Below the pieces are notes generated by a model that was not told where the DNA came from, did no database searches, and was given only the letters and a program-made list of their open reading frames with translations. The position numbers were made by a program, and so were the translations under genes. A stretch of DNA of 64,000 bases from Effusibacillus dendaii (GTDB lineage: Bacteria > Bacillota > Bacilli > Tumebacillales > Effusibacillaceae): assembly GCF_015097055.1 (NCBI RefSeq), contig NZ_AP023366.1, positions 3,313,001-3,377,000 of the forward strand, given 5' to 3'. This document shows, piece by piece, positions 15,945 to 23,788 of the stretch. Positions within the stretch are counted from its first letter, which is position 1. Every line of letters begins with the position of its first letter.

Positions 15945-17675
15945 ATGACAGAACAGGCGAAAGAACAAGAATTGATTCCCGTACTGACTACAAACAACAA
16001 TTTGCAAGATTATGAGGAAGCGTATAAAAATTTCAAATGGGAAGACGTAGAGAAAGAATTTAGCTGGTCGAAGACCGGTAAGGTGAACATAGCTTACGAA
16101 GCGGTAGACCGCCATGTGGATGAAGGACGGGGCGACAAGATTGCGCTCCTGTTTAACGATGCTACCCGTGATGAATCTTATACATTCGCTCAGATGAAAG
16201 CCCTTTCAAACAAATTCGGCAATGTGCTGCGTTCCCTGGGAATTAGCAAGGGGGATCGTGTGTTCATATTTATGCCGCGTTCCCCTGAACTGTATTCCTC
16301 TTACGTAGGGGCAGTAAAAATCGGTGCGATTGTAGGGCCGCTTTTTGAAGCATTTATGGAGGGGGCTGTCAAAGATCGTCTGCAGGACTCGGAAGCGGTC
16401 GCGATTGTAACAACCCCGCAATTAAAAAGCCGGATTCCGGTTGCCGAACTGCCCGCCTTAAAACATGTAATCGTGGTTGGGGCAGAAGGGGAACTTGGCG
16501 AACGGGAACTGAGTTATGAAAAGTTAATGGAGTCTGCGTCGGACGAATTGCAGATCCAGTGGGTGGACCGGGAAGACGGTATGCAGCTTCATTATACGTC
16601 CGGTTCCACAGGGAAACCGAAAGGCGTATTGCACGTTCACAACGCGATGATCCAGCATTTGCAGACAGGTAAATGGGTGTTAGACCTGAAACCGGATGAT
16701 ATTTACTGGTGTACGGCAGACCCCGGCTGGGTGACGGGAACCGTCTATGGCATGTGGTCCCCCTGGTTGAACGGGGTAACGAGTGTGGTGCGAGGCGGTC
16801 GCTTTTTGCCGGAAAACTGGTACAAAACAATTGAAAAATACAAGGTGACGGTCTGGTACTCCGCTCCTACCTCGTTCCGCATGTTGATGGCGGCTGGCGA
16901 TGAGTTGATGAAACAATTCGATCTGTCCTCGTTGCGGCACATTTTGTCCGTTGGGGAACCGCTAAATGCGGAAGTGGTGCGTTGGGGGATGAAAGTGTAC
17001 GGTAAACGAATCCACGATAACTGGTGGATGACTGAAACCGGCGGTCAATTGATCAGCAACTATCCCTGCATGCCAATGAAACCGGGCTCGATGGGCAAAC
17101 CGTTTCCTGGCATCTATGCGACGATCGTTGACAATCAAGGTAACGAATTGCCGCCTTATCAAATGGGCAACTTGGCGATTCGCGCTCCCTGGCCGTCGAT
17201 AATGCGGCAAATTTGGAACAATCCGGCCAAATACGAAGAATACTTCCGCCTTCAGCCGTGGTATATTTCCGGTGACTCAGCCTATAAAGACGAAGATGGC
17301 TATTTCTGGTTCCAGGGCCGGGTTGACGATGTGATCAATACGGCTGGTGAACGGGTGGGTCCGTTTGAGGTGGAAAGCAAACTGGTCGAGCACCCGGCTG
17401 TCGCCGAAGCGGGTGTAATCGGAAAACCGGATCCGGTGCGCGGGGAAATCATCAAGGCTTTCATTTCCTTGCGGGAAGGGTATCAGCCTTCCGATGAGTT
17501 GATTAAAGAAATTCAAGAATTCGTCAAAAAAGGATTGGCAGCTCATGCGGCGCCCCGCGAAATAGAGTTCCGCGACAAACTGCCGAAAACTCGCTCCGGA
17601 AAAATTATGCGCCGCGTCTTGAAATCATGGGAATTGGGATTGCCAACAGGCGATCTGTCAACGCTGGAAGACTGA
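15945..17675 (+). CDS. acsA: Acetyl-CoA synthetase
   Basis: A 576-residue AMP-forming ligase that activates acetate to acetyl-CoA. Adenylate-forming motifs: A3 loop YTSGSTGKPKGVLH (about residues 213-226), A5 DNWWMTETGG, A8 hinge VDDVINTAGERVGPFEVES, and A10 PKTRSGKIMRR with catalytic lysine K553, the residue expected to be acetylated by AcuA. The ATG at 15945 has AAGGGGGCGGAG upstream; an earlier in-frame ATG (15849) has no site. Regulated by acetylation and perhaps by the dyad at 15834. A terminator follows. Confidence 0.95.
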   Translation: MTEQAKEQELIPVLTTNNNLQDYEEAYKNFKWEDVEKEFSWSKTGKVNIAYEAVDRHVDEGRGDKIALLFNDATRDESYTFAQMKALSNKFGNVLRSLGISKGDRVFIFMPRSPELYSSYVGAVKIGAIVGPLFEAFMEGAVKDRLQDSEAVAIVTTPQLKSRIPVAELPALKHVIVVGAEGELGERELSYEKLMESASDELQIQWVDREDGMQLHYTSGSTGKPKGVLHVHNAMIQHLQTGKWVLDLKPDDIYWCTADPGWVTGTVYGMWSPWLNGVTSVVRGGRFLPENWYKTIEKYKVTVWYSAPTSFRMLMAAGDELMKQFDLSSLRHILSVGEPLNAEVVRWGMKVYGKRIHDNWWMTETGGQLISNYPCMPMKPGSMGKPFPGIYATIVDNQGNELPPYQMGNLAIRAPWPSIMRQIWNNPAKYEEYFRLQPWYISGDSAYKDEDGYFWFQGRVDDVINTAGERVGPFEVESKLVEHPAVAEAGVIGKPDPVRGEIIKAFISLREGYQPSDELIKEIQEFVKKGLAAHAAPREIEFRDKLPKTRSGKIMRRVLKSWELGLPTGDLSTLED

Positions 17676-17696
17676 TTGTTTATAATCTGCAAAATT

Positions 17697-17730
17697 CGCC
17701 GCAACCAATAGTGATTGGTTGCGGCGTTTT
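17697..17730 (+). terminator. Terminator of acsA
   Basis: CGCCGCAACCAAT (17697-17709) and ATTGGTTGCGGCG (17714-17726) pair perfectly, loop AGTG, then T4. Confidence 0.92.
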
Positions 17731-17872
17731 AAATTGGGTCTTTCAGCCAACTTGTTTTGGGGCGCTATAAGCCTATTTTTACTAGGACTTACAACCATAG
17801 ACGGATTCCTCAATATAGTGAATTGACTAAAAAATAAGCACATAAAGCGAACCTCACTAAGGAGGAATGGGA

Positions 17873-18124
17873 ATGTATCCGATGCCGTATTATGTCCCTG
17901 TCCGTGACACGGTTAGCAGCAGTGGTCACCTCGCCCCGCATGAAACGCTTGAGTTGCATGAAATTCTTGCATTTAAAACGAACGGTTTGATGAGACAGAA
18001 AATGGCGTTGCCGCACATCCATGATCCGGAGTTGCGCCGGTTGTACATGGAAAGTATGACAGCCACCGAACGTCATATTCGAGAGATTGTCGAGCTGCTG
18101 CAGCATCGTCCGATGATTTCGTAA
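17873..18124 (+). CDS. Small CotF-related spore coat protein
   Basis: An 83-residue protein starting MYPMPYYVPVRDTV, with a helix-rich core LAPHETLELHEILAFKTNGLMRQKMALPHI and a second helix around TATERHIREIVELLQ. This corresponds to the N-terminal helices of CotF-family coat proteins. AAGGAGG seven bases before the ATG at 17873; the ATG six bases earlier is too close to that site. It is followed 29 bases later by a gene for the complementary CotF half, so the pair may act as a split CotF. Confidence 0.7.
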   Translation: MYPMPYYVPVRDTVSSSGHLAPHETLELHEILAFKTNGLMRQKMALPHIHDPELRRLYMESMTATERHIREIVELLQHRPMIS

Positions 18125-18153
18125 TCCGATTTCACAAGCAGGAGGAAATCAAT

Positions 18154-18429
18154 ATGAATCAACATGACGCACATATGGCGGGAGAGTTGCTTGGCTTTGC
18201 AAAGACGGGAGTTCGCAATCTGGCTGCTGCCATTACCGAAACGGCCACTCCGCGGGTACGGGAAGTATTGAACAGGCAGCTGCATGACAGTATCCGATCA
18301 CATGCGCATATTTTCAACTATATGTATGAGCGGGGATTATATCCGGCCTACTCATTGGAACAGATCATTCAAGGGGATTTGCGTAGGGCGAATATGGCGC
18401 TGCAAATGGCAGTCGACGAGAGATATTAG
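18154..18429 (+). CDS. CotF-family spore coat protein
   Basis: A 91-residue all-helical protein with the CotF core: ELLGFAKTGVRNLAAAITETATPRVREVLNRQL then IRSHAHIFNYMYERGLYPAY, the latter being the typical CotF C-terminal motif. AGGAGG precedes the ATG by eight bases. It forms a two-gene operon with the upstream coat gene and ends at a terminator. Expected to be made in the mother cell and deposited in the coat. Confidence 0.82.
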   Translation: MNQHDAHMAGELLGFAKTGVRNLAAAITETATPRVREVLNRQLHDSIRSHAHIFNYMYERGLYPAYSLEQIIQGDLRRANMALQMAVDERY

Positions 18430-18444
18430 TAGTGTAAAGTTCCG

Positions 18445-18477
18445 GAAGGGGAGGGCTGATTGCCTTCTCCTTCTTTA
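18445..18477 (+). terminator. Terminator of the CotF-family operon
   Basis: GAAGGGGAGGGC (18445-18456) pairs with GCCTTCTCCTTC (18462-18473), allowing one G-T pair, followed by TTTAGTT. Confidence 0.7.
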
Positions 18478-18666
18478 GTTGATGACGCTGTCAGAAGAGC
18501 GTAAAAGTCACAGAGTTGTTACATGTTTTTGTATATTTATTACACATTATCTTATGCGGTTAAATTTATAATTTACACTTAGACTAAGTGTTTAATTTCT
18601 CTAGAACCAGCCAGCGGGGGTTGACTTCATACTCTTACATGGATTTAATGATGCCACATTCGGATA

Positions 18667-18726
18667 TTGACAAAAGAATTATTCGCTCCGTATAATACCT
18701 ATGTGGGTATATACCTGCATAGGTAT
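18667..18726 (+). promoter_or_regulatory. Sigma-A promoter with twin CsoR/CstR-type operators
   Basis: Perfect TTGACA (18667-18672), 18-base spacer, perfect TATAAT (18691-18696). Overlapping the -10 are two adjacent 16-base sites, ATACCTATGTGGGTAT (18695-18710) and ATACCTGCATAGGTAT (18711-18726), each of the form ATACC-N6-GGTAT; together they form a larger dyad. This layout fits the GC-centred ATACC/GGTAT operators of the CsoR/CstR/FrmR repressor family, so the promoter is probably repressed until a copper, persulfide or aldehyde signal is present. Confidence 0.75.
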
Positions 18727-18732
18727 TTACGT

Positions 18733-18769
18733 AAGGTGATGTTGCTGACCACTTGGAGTCACCTTTTAT
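18733..18769 (+). promoter_or_regulatory. Leader hairpin before the DUF2892 gene
   Basis: AAGGTGA (18733-18739) pairs with TCACCTT (18759-18765), followed by TTATTTAAG. It could be a weak attenuator or an mRNA 5' stabiliser. Confidence 0.4.
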
Positions 18770-18790
18770 TTAAGTAAAGAGGTGGAACAT

Positions 18791-19027
18791 ATGTATGTTA
18801 TAAATGGAAAAGGGAATTTAATTCGACTAATCGCCGGAATATTTATTCTTTTAAGTCTGCTTTTAGGTCTTTACGTTAGTCCATATTGGTTATTGTTCAC
18901 AGCTTTTGTCGGTGTAAATTTAATTATTTCATCCCTCACCGGTTTTTGTTTATTAGAAAAAATATTGGTCAGGTTTGGAGTTGAGAAAATTTACATATCT
19001 GAATCAAATGATCAAACATTCTCTTGA
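18791..19027 (+). CDS. DUF2892 (YgaP-type) inner membrane protein
   Basis: A 78-residue protein with two membrane helices (about residues 10-28, LIRLIAGIFILLSLLLGLYV, and 32-52, WLLFTAFVGVNLIISSLTGF) and a central Cys in GFCLLEKIL, typical of DUF2892, the membrane domain fused to rhodanese in YgaP and common in sulfur-detoxification operons. The ATG at 18791 has AGAGGTGG six bases upstream; the GTG at 18782 lies inside that site. Control by a CsoR/CstR-like operator supports a role in reactive sulfur or metal response, though no rhodanese or repressor gene is in the window. Base composition is AT-richer than its neighbours. Confidence 0.75.
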   Translation: MYVINGKGNLIRLIAGIFILLSLLLGLYVSPYWLLFTAFVGVNLIISSLTGFCLLEKILVRFGVEKIYISESNDQTFS

Positions 19028-19081
19028 TCAAAAACCTGCCGTAAAGTGTTTGAAAATATTTTTTTTAGAGAGAAATTATTA

Positions 19082-19137
19082 AGGGGAGCGGCAGATGGCA
19101 AGATAATGAAACTGTTTCCGGTTCACTTGCCGCTCCC
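19082..19137. repeat. Isolated inverted repeat
   Basis: GGGGAGCGGCA (19082-19092) and TGCCGCTCCCC (19127-19137) pair perfectly around a 34-base loop, downstream of the DUF2892 gene. No T run follows. It may terminate weakly or mark an old element end. The rest of 19028-19305 shows no supportable gene. Confidence 0.45.
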
Positions 19138-19305
19138 CCTTCGGTTCCGATCATGCGGGTTCAGCATTTTGGGACGCTTTCGGCGCGGCAGAACGAACAA
19201 GGAACGTTTTATATCACTTAAATTTAATGGCGCGAGCGGAGCCAGAAAAGGCACTCCGAAGGATCGTATGTTCGCCATATAGGTAAGAATGGCAAAAAAC
19301 AGAGA

Positions 19306-20183
19306 TCAAGAAACCAAACACTCAAAAAAGGCAGACACAAGCAGCACCACAATCCGCAAGACACTGACAATTCCGGTTAAAGATTGATTAACTAGATTGA
19401 AGGTTGCCACTGCGGTGCTTCCTGCGATAACCAGCATGGCGGGACTGGTCAACCCGGCGCGAATGGCTGATTCTCCAATGATTAACCCCCCCGACCACAG
19501 CCAATGTTTGTCCGACTGCACTCGGCAACCGTAAACCGGCTTCGCGAAATATTTCAAACACGACATCATAATAATTGTTTCCAGCGGCGTCGGAAACGGA
19601 ACCCGCTGCCGGCATACACCATTCCTTTTAAAACAGGGTCAAACCCATGTTCAAAAACGGGAAGTAACAGCGAGTAATCTTTATTGGGAATATTCGAGAG
19701 AGCGACAAACCAGCCGAATATAACTACAAATGGCAATAATATACCGTTCGTAATCGCCATTGTACGGATTCCTGAATAAGCGGAGTATAAGCAAATTGAG
19801 CCGAATAAGAGTACAAGTATAAGATTCGGGGTTTTAGGCAAATACGAAATATTGGTCCAAACGGTTGTGTCGCGGAGTGTGAACGCGCCCGTAAAAAACA
19901 GCAGTACGTTCACCATTGCAATAATTGTCCAGGCAATTGCCGCTCCGGTACGTTGTTTGAGCCAATCCAGAATGTGTTGTTTTTCCATCCGTTTGATTAT
20001 AAAGTAAATCCATAGGATCCATCCTGCAAAAATCACGCCAGCAAATAAAATGGAAAGCCATGAGTCGCGGCCCGCAGATTGGAGTAGCATAGGGATCACA
20101 ATTACGTGGTCAATAATACCCGCCGATGACATCAGTATCATGGAAACTTGTAGAACGCTGACGGTTTCGGTTCTTTTGTCCAT
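19306..20183 (-). pseudogene. Fused remnant of germinant-receptor genes gerAB and gerAA
   Basis: From 20183 an intact start (AAAGGAT before ATG) encodes about 195 residues of a GerAB-type amino acid permease with six hydrophobic segments. At about 19622 the reading switches to the C-terminal part of a GerAA-type protein: VPFPTPLETII in one frame, then FEIFREAGLRLPSAVGQTLAVVGG in a second, then GLIIGESAIRAGLTSPAML back in the first, ending around 19306 before the family's own end. So a deletion joined gerAB to gerAA and two frameshifts followed. The receptor is non-functional; no gerAC is seen. Confidence 0.8.
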
Positions 20184-20284
20184 ACGAAGGATCCTTTCGG
20201 GATAACTGGAAGGATTTGCACATTATCCTTTAACATTCAAGATTTCCCAGTACGGATAAATTATGTATAACCTTCAAGACACGG

Positions 20285-20321
20285 AAAAAAAAGTTCATCC
20301 CTGACTGAACAGGAATGAACT
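20285..20321 (-). terminator. Terminator of the EamA gene
   Basis: Minus-strand stem AGTTCAT (20321-20315) / ATGAACT (20298-20292) with additional internal pairing, followed by T8. Confidence 0.82.
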
Positions 20322-20362
20322 GAGAATATGTAATATCAAGTACTATTAACAGTTTTAAAAGA

Positions 20363-21265
20363 CTATGCCGTCTCGCGGTTTTGTTTCATGCTTACGCTAG
20401 GTTTTCGGTTTACCAAATAAATGCTGACAGCGATTAAAAGAAGTCCAATCAAAAGAGAAACCGTGAACGGTTCGCCCAAGAACAATGTTCCGCTAAAGAC
20501 AGAGATGAGCGGAACGAGAAACGTATATGAGGCTACCTTGCTTGCGTCACCGGCCTTAACCAGTGTGAAATAGACTACCCAGGCCGTTGAGATTCCCAAC
20601 ACGACCCCAAAGACGAGACCGAATACATAAGGAACATTCCAAATGATCTCTGACCAGTTTTCATAGACGAAACCGCTGCCGGTGAGGATGATTCCTCCAA
20701 TGATACATTGAAATGCTGAAAGCCACATAGCGTCCACTCGGTGGCCCACTTTCTTTGAGTATATCGTCCCAACTGCCCAACCAACTGCTGTCACGAGAGC
20801 CAATACGATACCAAGACCGGAAATATGACCTGTGAATCCCTCTGAACTGACCGCCGCCACACCAAAGAATCCTAAAATCAACCCGATCACCTTTAATGCG
20901 GTCATTGATTCTCCCAACCAGAGCCAGGCGAAAATACCGATGAGAATCGGTTGCAGATAAACGATCACCGAAAACAATCCTGCCGGTATATATCGAAGCC
21001 CAATCGACTGTACACCATAAAATATTACAACATTGAATATGGACGAAATCAGATAGATCGACCGGTTTTCTTTCCAGCGGAGCAGTTTCCGTTTCGGCAA
21101 TAATAGTACGGCTAGAAAAAGACCTCCTAACAACGTACGCATCCCTGCGAATAGAAGAGGAGGGGTGTAAGCCAATGCGATTTTGTATATAGGCCAGGCT
21201 ACTCCCCATACAACAACGAGAAAGGTAATGAGAACGGTAGTTTTCGTACGTGAAAGTTGTCCCAT
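20363..21265 (-). CDS. EamA/DMT-family transporter
   Basis: A 300-residue ten-helix membrane protein made of two EamA repeats (about residues 8-140 and 155-290), the drug/metabolite exporter superfamily. First repeat: VVVWGVAWPIYKIALAYTPPLLFAGMRTLLGG; second: VGWAVGTIYSKKVGHRVDAMWLSAFQCIIGG and the terminal LGEPFTVSLLIGLLLIAVSIYLV. The ATG at 21265 is chosen because AAAGGAG lies nine bases upstream; an ORF extension to 21331 lacks a site. Substrate unknown. Single-gene unit. Confidence 0.85.
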   Translation of the reverse strand: MGQLSRTKTTVLITFLVVVWGVAWPIYKIALAYTPPLLFAGMRTLLGGLFLAVLLLPKRKLLRWKENRSIYLISSIFNVVIFYGVQSIGLRYIPAGLFSVIVYLQPILIGIFAWLWLGESMTALKVIGLILGFFGVAAVSSEGFTGHISGLGIVLALVTAVGWAVGTIYSKKVGHRVDAMWLSAFQCIIGGIILTGSGFVYENWSEIIWNVPYVFGLVFGVVLGISTAWVVYFTLVKAGDASKVASYTFLVPLISVFSGTLFLGEPFTVSLLIGLLLIAVSIYLVNRKPSVSMKQNRETA

Positions 21266-21439
21266 GATGGCTGTCTCCTTTATTTCATTCCTCTTCCGAC
21301 TCATGACAAAAACGAAATCATTATATTCCATAATTACTTTCCCTGTATGTATGATAGACTACATTGTTATGATTTCCACAGGAAGCCTCGCATCACGAGA
21401 TAGACAAACTTTCAGGCGAAAATGGATTTTTTGAGGAAC

Positions 21440-21472
21440 AAAAAAGGCACGGAGCATCGTGTCCATGCCTTA
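21440..21472 (-). terminator. Terminator of the 90-residue hypothetical gene
   Basis: On the minus strand AAGGCATGGA and TCCGTGCCTT form a stem with one mismatch, followed by TTTTTTG. Confidence 0.75.
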
Positions 21473-21513
21473 CCAGTTTTACAAATCTGGATCGTTTTAC
21501 AACACGGCCGGTT

Positions 21514-21786
21514 TTACAATCCCGGCAGTTCGTTGCTGTCCGGTACTTTAAAATCGCTGGTCGTCGGGTTCTCATCCTGAAACCGGCTCACCACATGTTG
21601 ACCCGCTTTCCAATCGGTTGCTTTGCCGATCGGTTGATCCACGTACATCGTGGATCCGTAGGCGCCTTCCGGAAATTCTTCTGGCAAAATATCTTTCTGC
21701 CACGCTTGCACAATTTCCAACTCCTGATTTCCCTGCATTCGGCGTGAACGGTCTGCCGGATTTTCGGAAAGCTTGTAATAGCCCAT
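21514..21786 (-). CDS. Hypothetical small hydrophilic protein
   Basis: A 90-residue soluble protein, acidic, with no membrane segment and no cysteine. It starts MGYYKLSENPADRSRRM, and has an aromatic-containing middle (IVQAWQKDILPEEFPEGAYGSTMYVDQP) and a Pro-rich end. AAAGGAGGATGAAGGG precedes the ATG. A clear terminator follows, so it is a real transcription unit. Small proteins of this style are common among spore-associated proteins, but I do not recognise the family. Confidence 0.6.
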   Translation of the reverse strand: MGYYKLSENPADRSRRMQGNQELEIVQAWQKDILPEEFPEGAYGSTMYVDQPIGKATDWKAGQHVVSRFQDENPTTSDFKVPDSNELPGL

Positions 21787-22024
21787 CCCTTCATCCTCCT
21801 TTCCATTGGATGCAAAGCGTTACGTTTCCTCTAGTATTTGCCATCCTGACAAAAACATTCCGATATGAGAAAAGACGTTTTAATTTTGGTTCTTTTTGCC
21901 ATACTAAAGACTTGAAACCGGAGGTGTACCGTATCTGGGGCTGCTGCTTCCTTTAATGGCCGTGCGTTTGTTCCTGTTGTGATCCTGATTTGATTAACGT
22001 GTAGGGGGGCGAAGAGGCAAGCGT

Positions 22025-23269
22025 ATGACGAAGAGTGAATATGTATTGGCCAAGTATGAGTCGTTTGTTAACCCGGGGCTGGCGAAACTGTTGCGGTTTA
22101 TGGGATTGTCGGCTGTGGAGCGGGAGGCGCAGGGCTCAATTGTCACCGACTGGGAAGGCAAGCGGATGATCGATTGCGTGGGCGGGTATGGCACGTTTGC
22201 GTTCGGCCACCGACATCCGCGCATTGTGCAGGCGGTAGAGGAGCAACTGCACAAAATGCCGCTTTCCAGCAAAGTCATGCTGTGTGAACCGATGGCCGAT
22301 TTATGCGAAAAATTGGCGCAGATCACACCCGGCGATTTGCGCTATACGTTCGTTTGCAACTCGGGAACGGAGGCGGTCGAAGGAGCGATCAAACTGGCCC
22401 GTATCGCGACGGGAAAAACGAAAATCATTTCGATGTTCAATTCGTTTCACGGCAAAACGTACGGTTCTCTGTCGGCCTCGGGCAAAGAGCTGTACCGGGC
22501 GCCGTTTGAACCGCTTTTACCAGGGTTTGTGCATGTTCCGTTTGGAGACTTGGAAAAATTGGAAATGGCGATCGACAAACAAACGGCTGCCGTACTGCTG
22601 GAACCGATCCAAGGGGAAGCGGGCGTGATCGTTCCGCCTGCAGGGTACTTGCGGGCGGTGAGAGAAATGTGCGACCGTAAAGGCGTTTTGTTGATTGCCG
22701 ATGAGGTGCAGACGGGCATGGGGCGGACCGGTCGGATTTTTGCGTGTGAAGAAGAGGAGGTGACGCCTGACATTCTCTGTTTGGCGAAAGCGCTCGGCGG
22801 CGGTGTCATGCCGATTGGGGCTTACATCGCACGCAGTTGTCTGTACGAAGCTTACCTGCAGGCGCCTTTGTTGCATACCTCTACATTTGGCGGAAATCCT
22901 CTCGCATGCGCTGCGGCAAATGCGGCAATAGACGCATTGCGGGAGGAAAAATTGGCGGAACAGGCTGCCGTAAAAGGGGACTATCTGATCAAACGACTGC
23001 AATCGACGGCAGACCGTTATCCAGGAACTGTAAAGGAAATTCGCGGTCGAGGCTTGCTGATCGGAATCGAATTTACTTCCCCGGAAATTGGCGGGCTGGT
23101 AATGGCCGAACTGATCGAAAACGGCGTGTTGACCGCATTCGCCTTGAACAAACTGCAGGTCACCCGGATGGAACCGCCATTAACGATCGAGAAAAGGGAA
23201 CTCGAGCAGGTGGCGGATGCATTTGATGATGCGCTGCAGCAGGGATGTGAACTGTTGGAGATTTCCTGA
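22025..23269 (+). CDS. Class III (omega) aminotransferase
   Basis: A 414-residue fold-type I PLP enzyme of the acetylornithine/putrescine aminotransferase group. Motifs: VGGYGTFAFGHRHP, CNSGTEAVEGAIKLAR (phosphate site, about 111-126), LLIADEVQTGMGRTG with D226 contacting the PLP nitrogen, and PLP lysine K255 in LCLAKALGGG. It transfers amino groups to or from a terminal amine/aldehyde. It is not near arginine genes; instead it is followed by an SRPBCC gene and an acyl-ACP-reductase-like gene, all same strand with gaps of 50 and 22 bases, which suggests an aldehyde substrate. AAGAGG precedes the ATG. Confidence 0.82.
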   Translation: MTKSEYVLAKYESFVNPGLAKLLRFMGLSAVEREAQGSIVTDWEGKRMIDCVGGYGTFAFGHRHPRIVQAVEEQLHKMPLSSKVMLCEPMADLCEKLAQITPGDLRYTFVCNSGTEAVEGAIKLARIATGKTKIISMFNSFHGKTYGSLSASGKELYRAPFEPLLPGFVHVPFGDLEKLEMAIDKQTAAVLLEPIQGEAGVIVPPAGYLRAVREMCDRKGVLLIADEVQTGMGRTGRIFACEEEEVTPDILCLAKALGGGVMPIGAYIARSCLYEAYLQAPLLHTSTFGGNPLACAAANAAIDALREEKLAEQAAVKGDYLIKRLQSTADRYPGTVKEIRGRGLLIGIEFTSPEIGGLVMAELIENGVLTAFALNKLQVTRMEPPLTIEKRELEQVADAFDDALQQGCELLEIS

Positions 23270-23319
23270 TCAGGCGACGGATGTAAGACGGATTCTCATA
23301 TGCGACGGAGGGATGTAAA

Positions 23320-23766
23320 TTGCCGCTGGTGGAAGTGCAGGAAACGATTGAAGGCCGGCCGGACGAAATTTATAACTTGTTAAAAGATATGGAATCCTAT
23401 CCGAAGTTTATGCCATCCCTGAATGACGTGCGGGTCGTCGAACAGGGAGACGGATGGACCATCACCGCCTGGGATGCGGTGTTAAACGGGCAGTCATTCA
23501 AGTGGCAGGAACGGGACGAGTTTATGGAAGACGATTATCGAATCCGTTATACGCAAACGGAAGGCGATTTGAAAAAATTCGAAGGCGAGTGGCGATTGGA
23601 ACAAAACGGCGAGCAGACGGTCGTGCGGCTGACGGTCGATTTTGATTTTGGCGTTCCCATGTTGTCGGGACTGCTCAATCCGGTAGCGAAACTGAAGTTG
23701 AAACAGAACAGCGAGTCGATGCTGAAAGCGGTCAAACAGCGTTTCGAAGGAAGAGGAAGAACCTAA
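23320..23766 (+). CDS. SRPBCC (START-fold) lipid-binding-like protein
   Basis: A 148-residue protein of the SRPBCC / polyketide cyclase-aromatase / Coq10-type fold: VEVQETIEGRPDEIYNLLKDMESYPKFMPSL at the N-terminus, central beta strands, and the long C-terminal helix SGLLNPVAKLKLKQNSESMLKAVKQRFEG lining a hydrophobic cavity. Such proteins bind lipids, quinones or polyketides. Start is TTG with GGAGGGATG seven bases upstream. It lies between the aminotransferase and the reductase-like gene and may carry their hydrophobic substrate. Confidence 0.78.
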   Translation: MPLVEVQETIEGRPDEIYNLLKDMESYPKFMPSLNDVRVVEQGDGWTITAWDAVLNGQSFKWQERDEFMEDDYRIRYTQTEGDLKKFEGEWRLEQNGEQTVVRLTVDFDFGVPMLSGLLNPVAKLKLKQNSESMLKAVKQRFEGRGRT

Positions 23767-23788
23767 CTGCTAACTAGGAGATGACCGA

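Noticed and set aside
19046-19282. 78-codon ORF after the DUF2892 gene
   Set aside because: Starts without a ribosome site and spans the isolated inverted repeat; peptide is Arg/Phe-rich and not protein-like.
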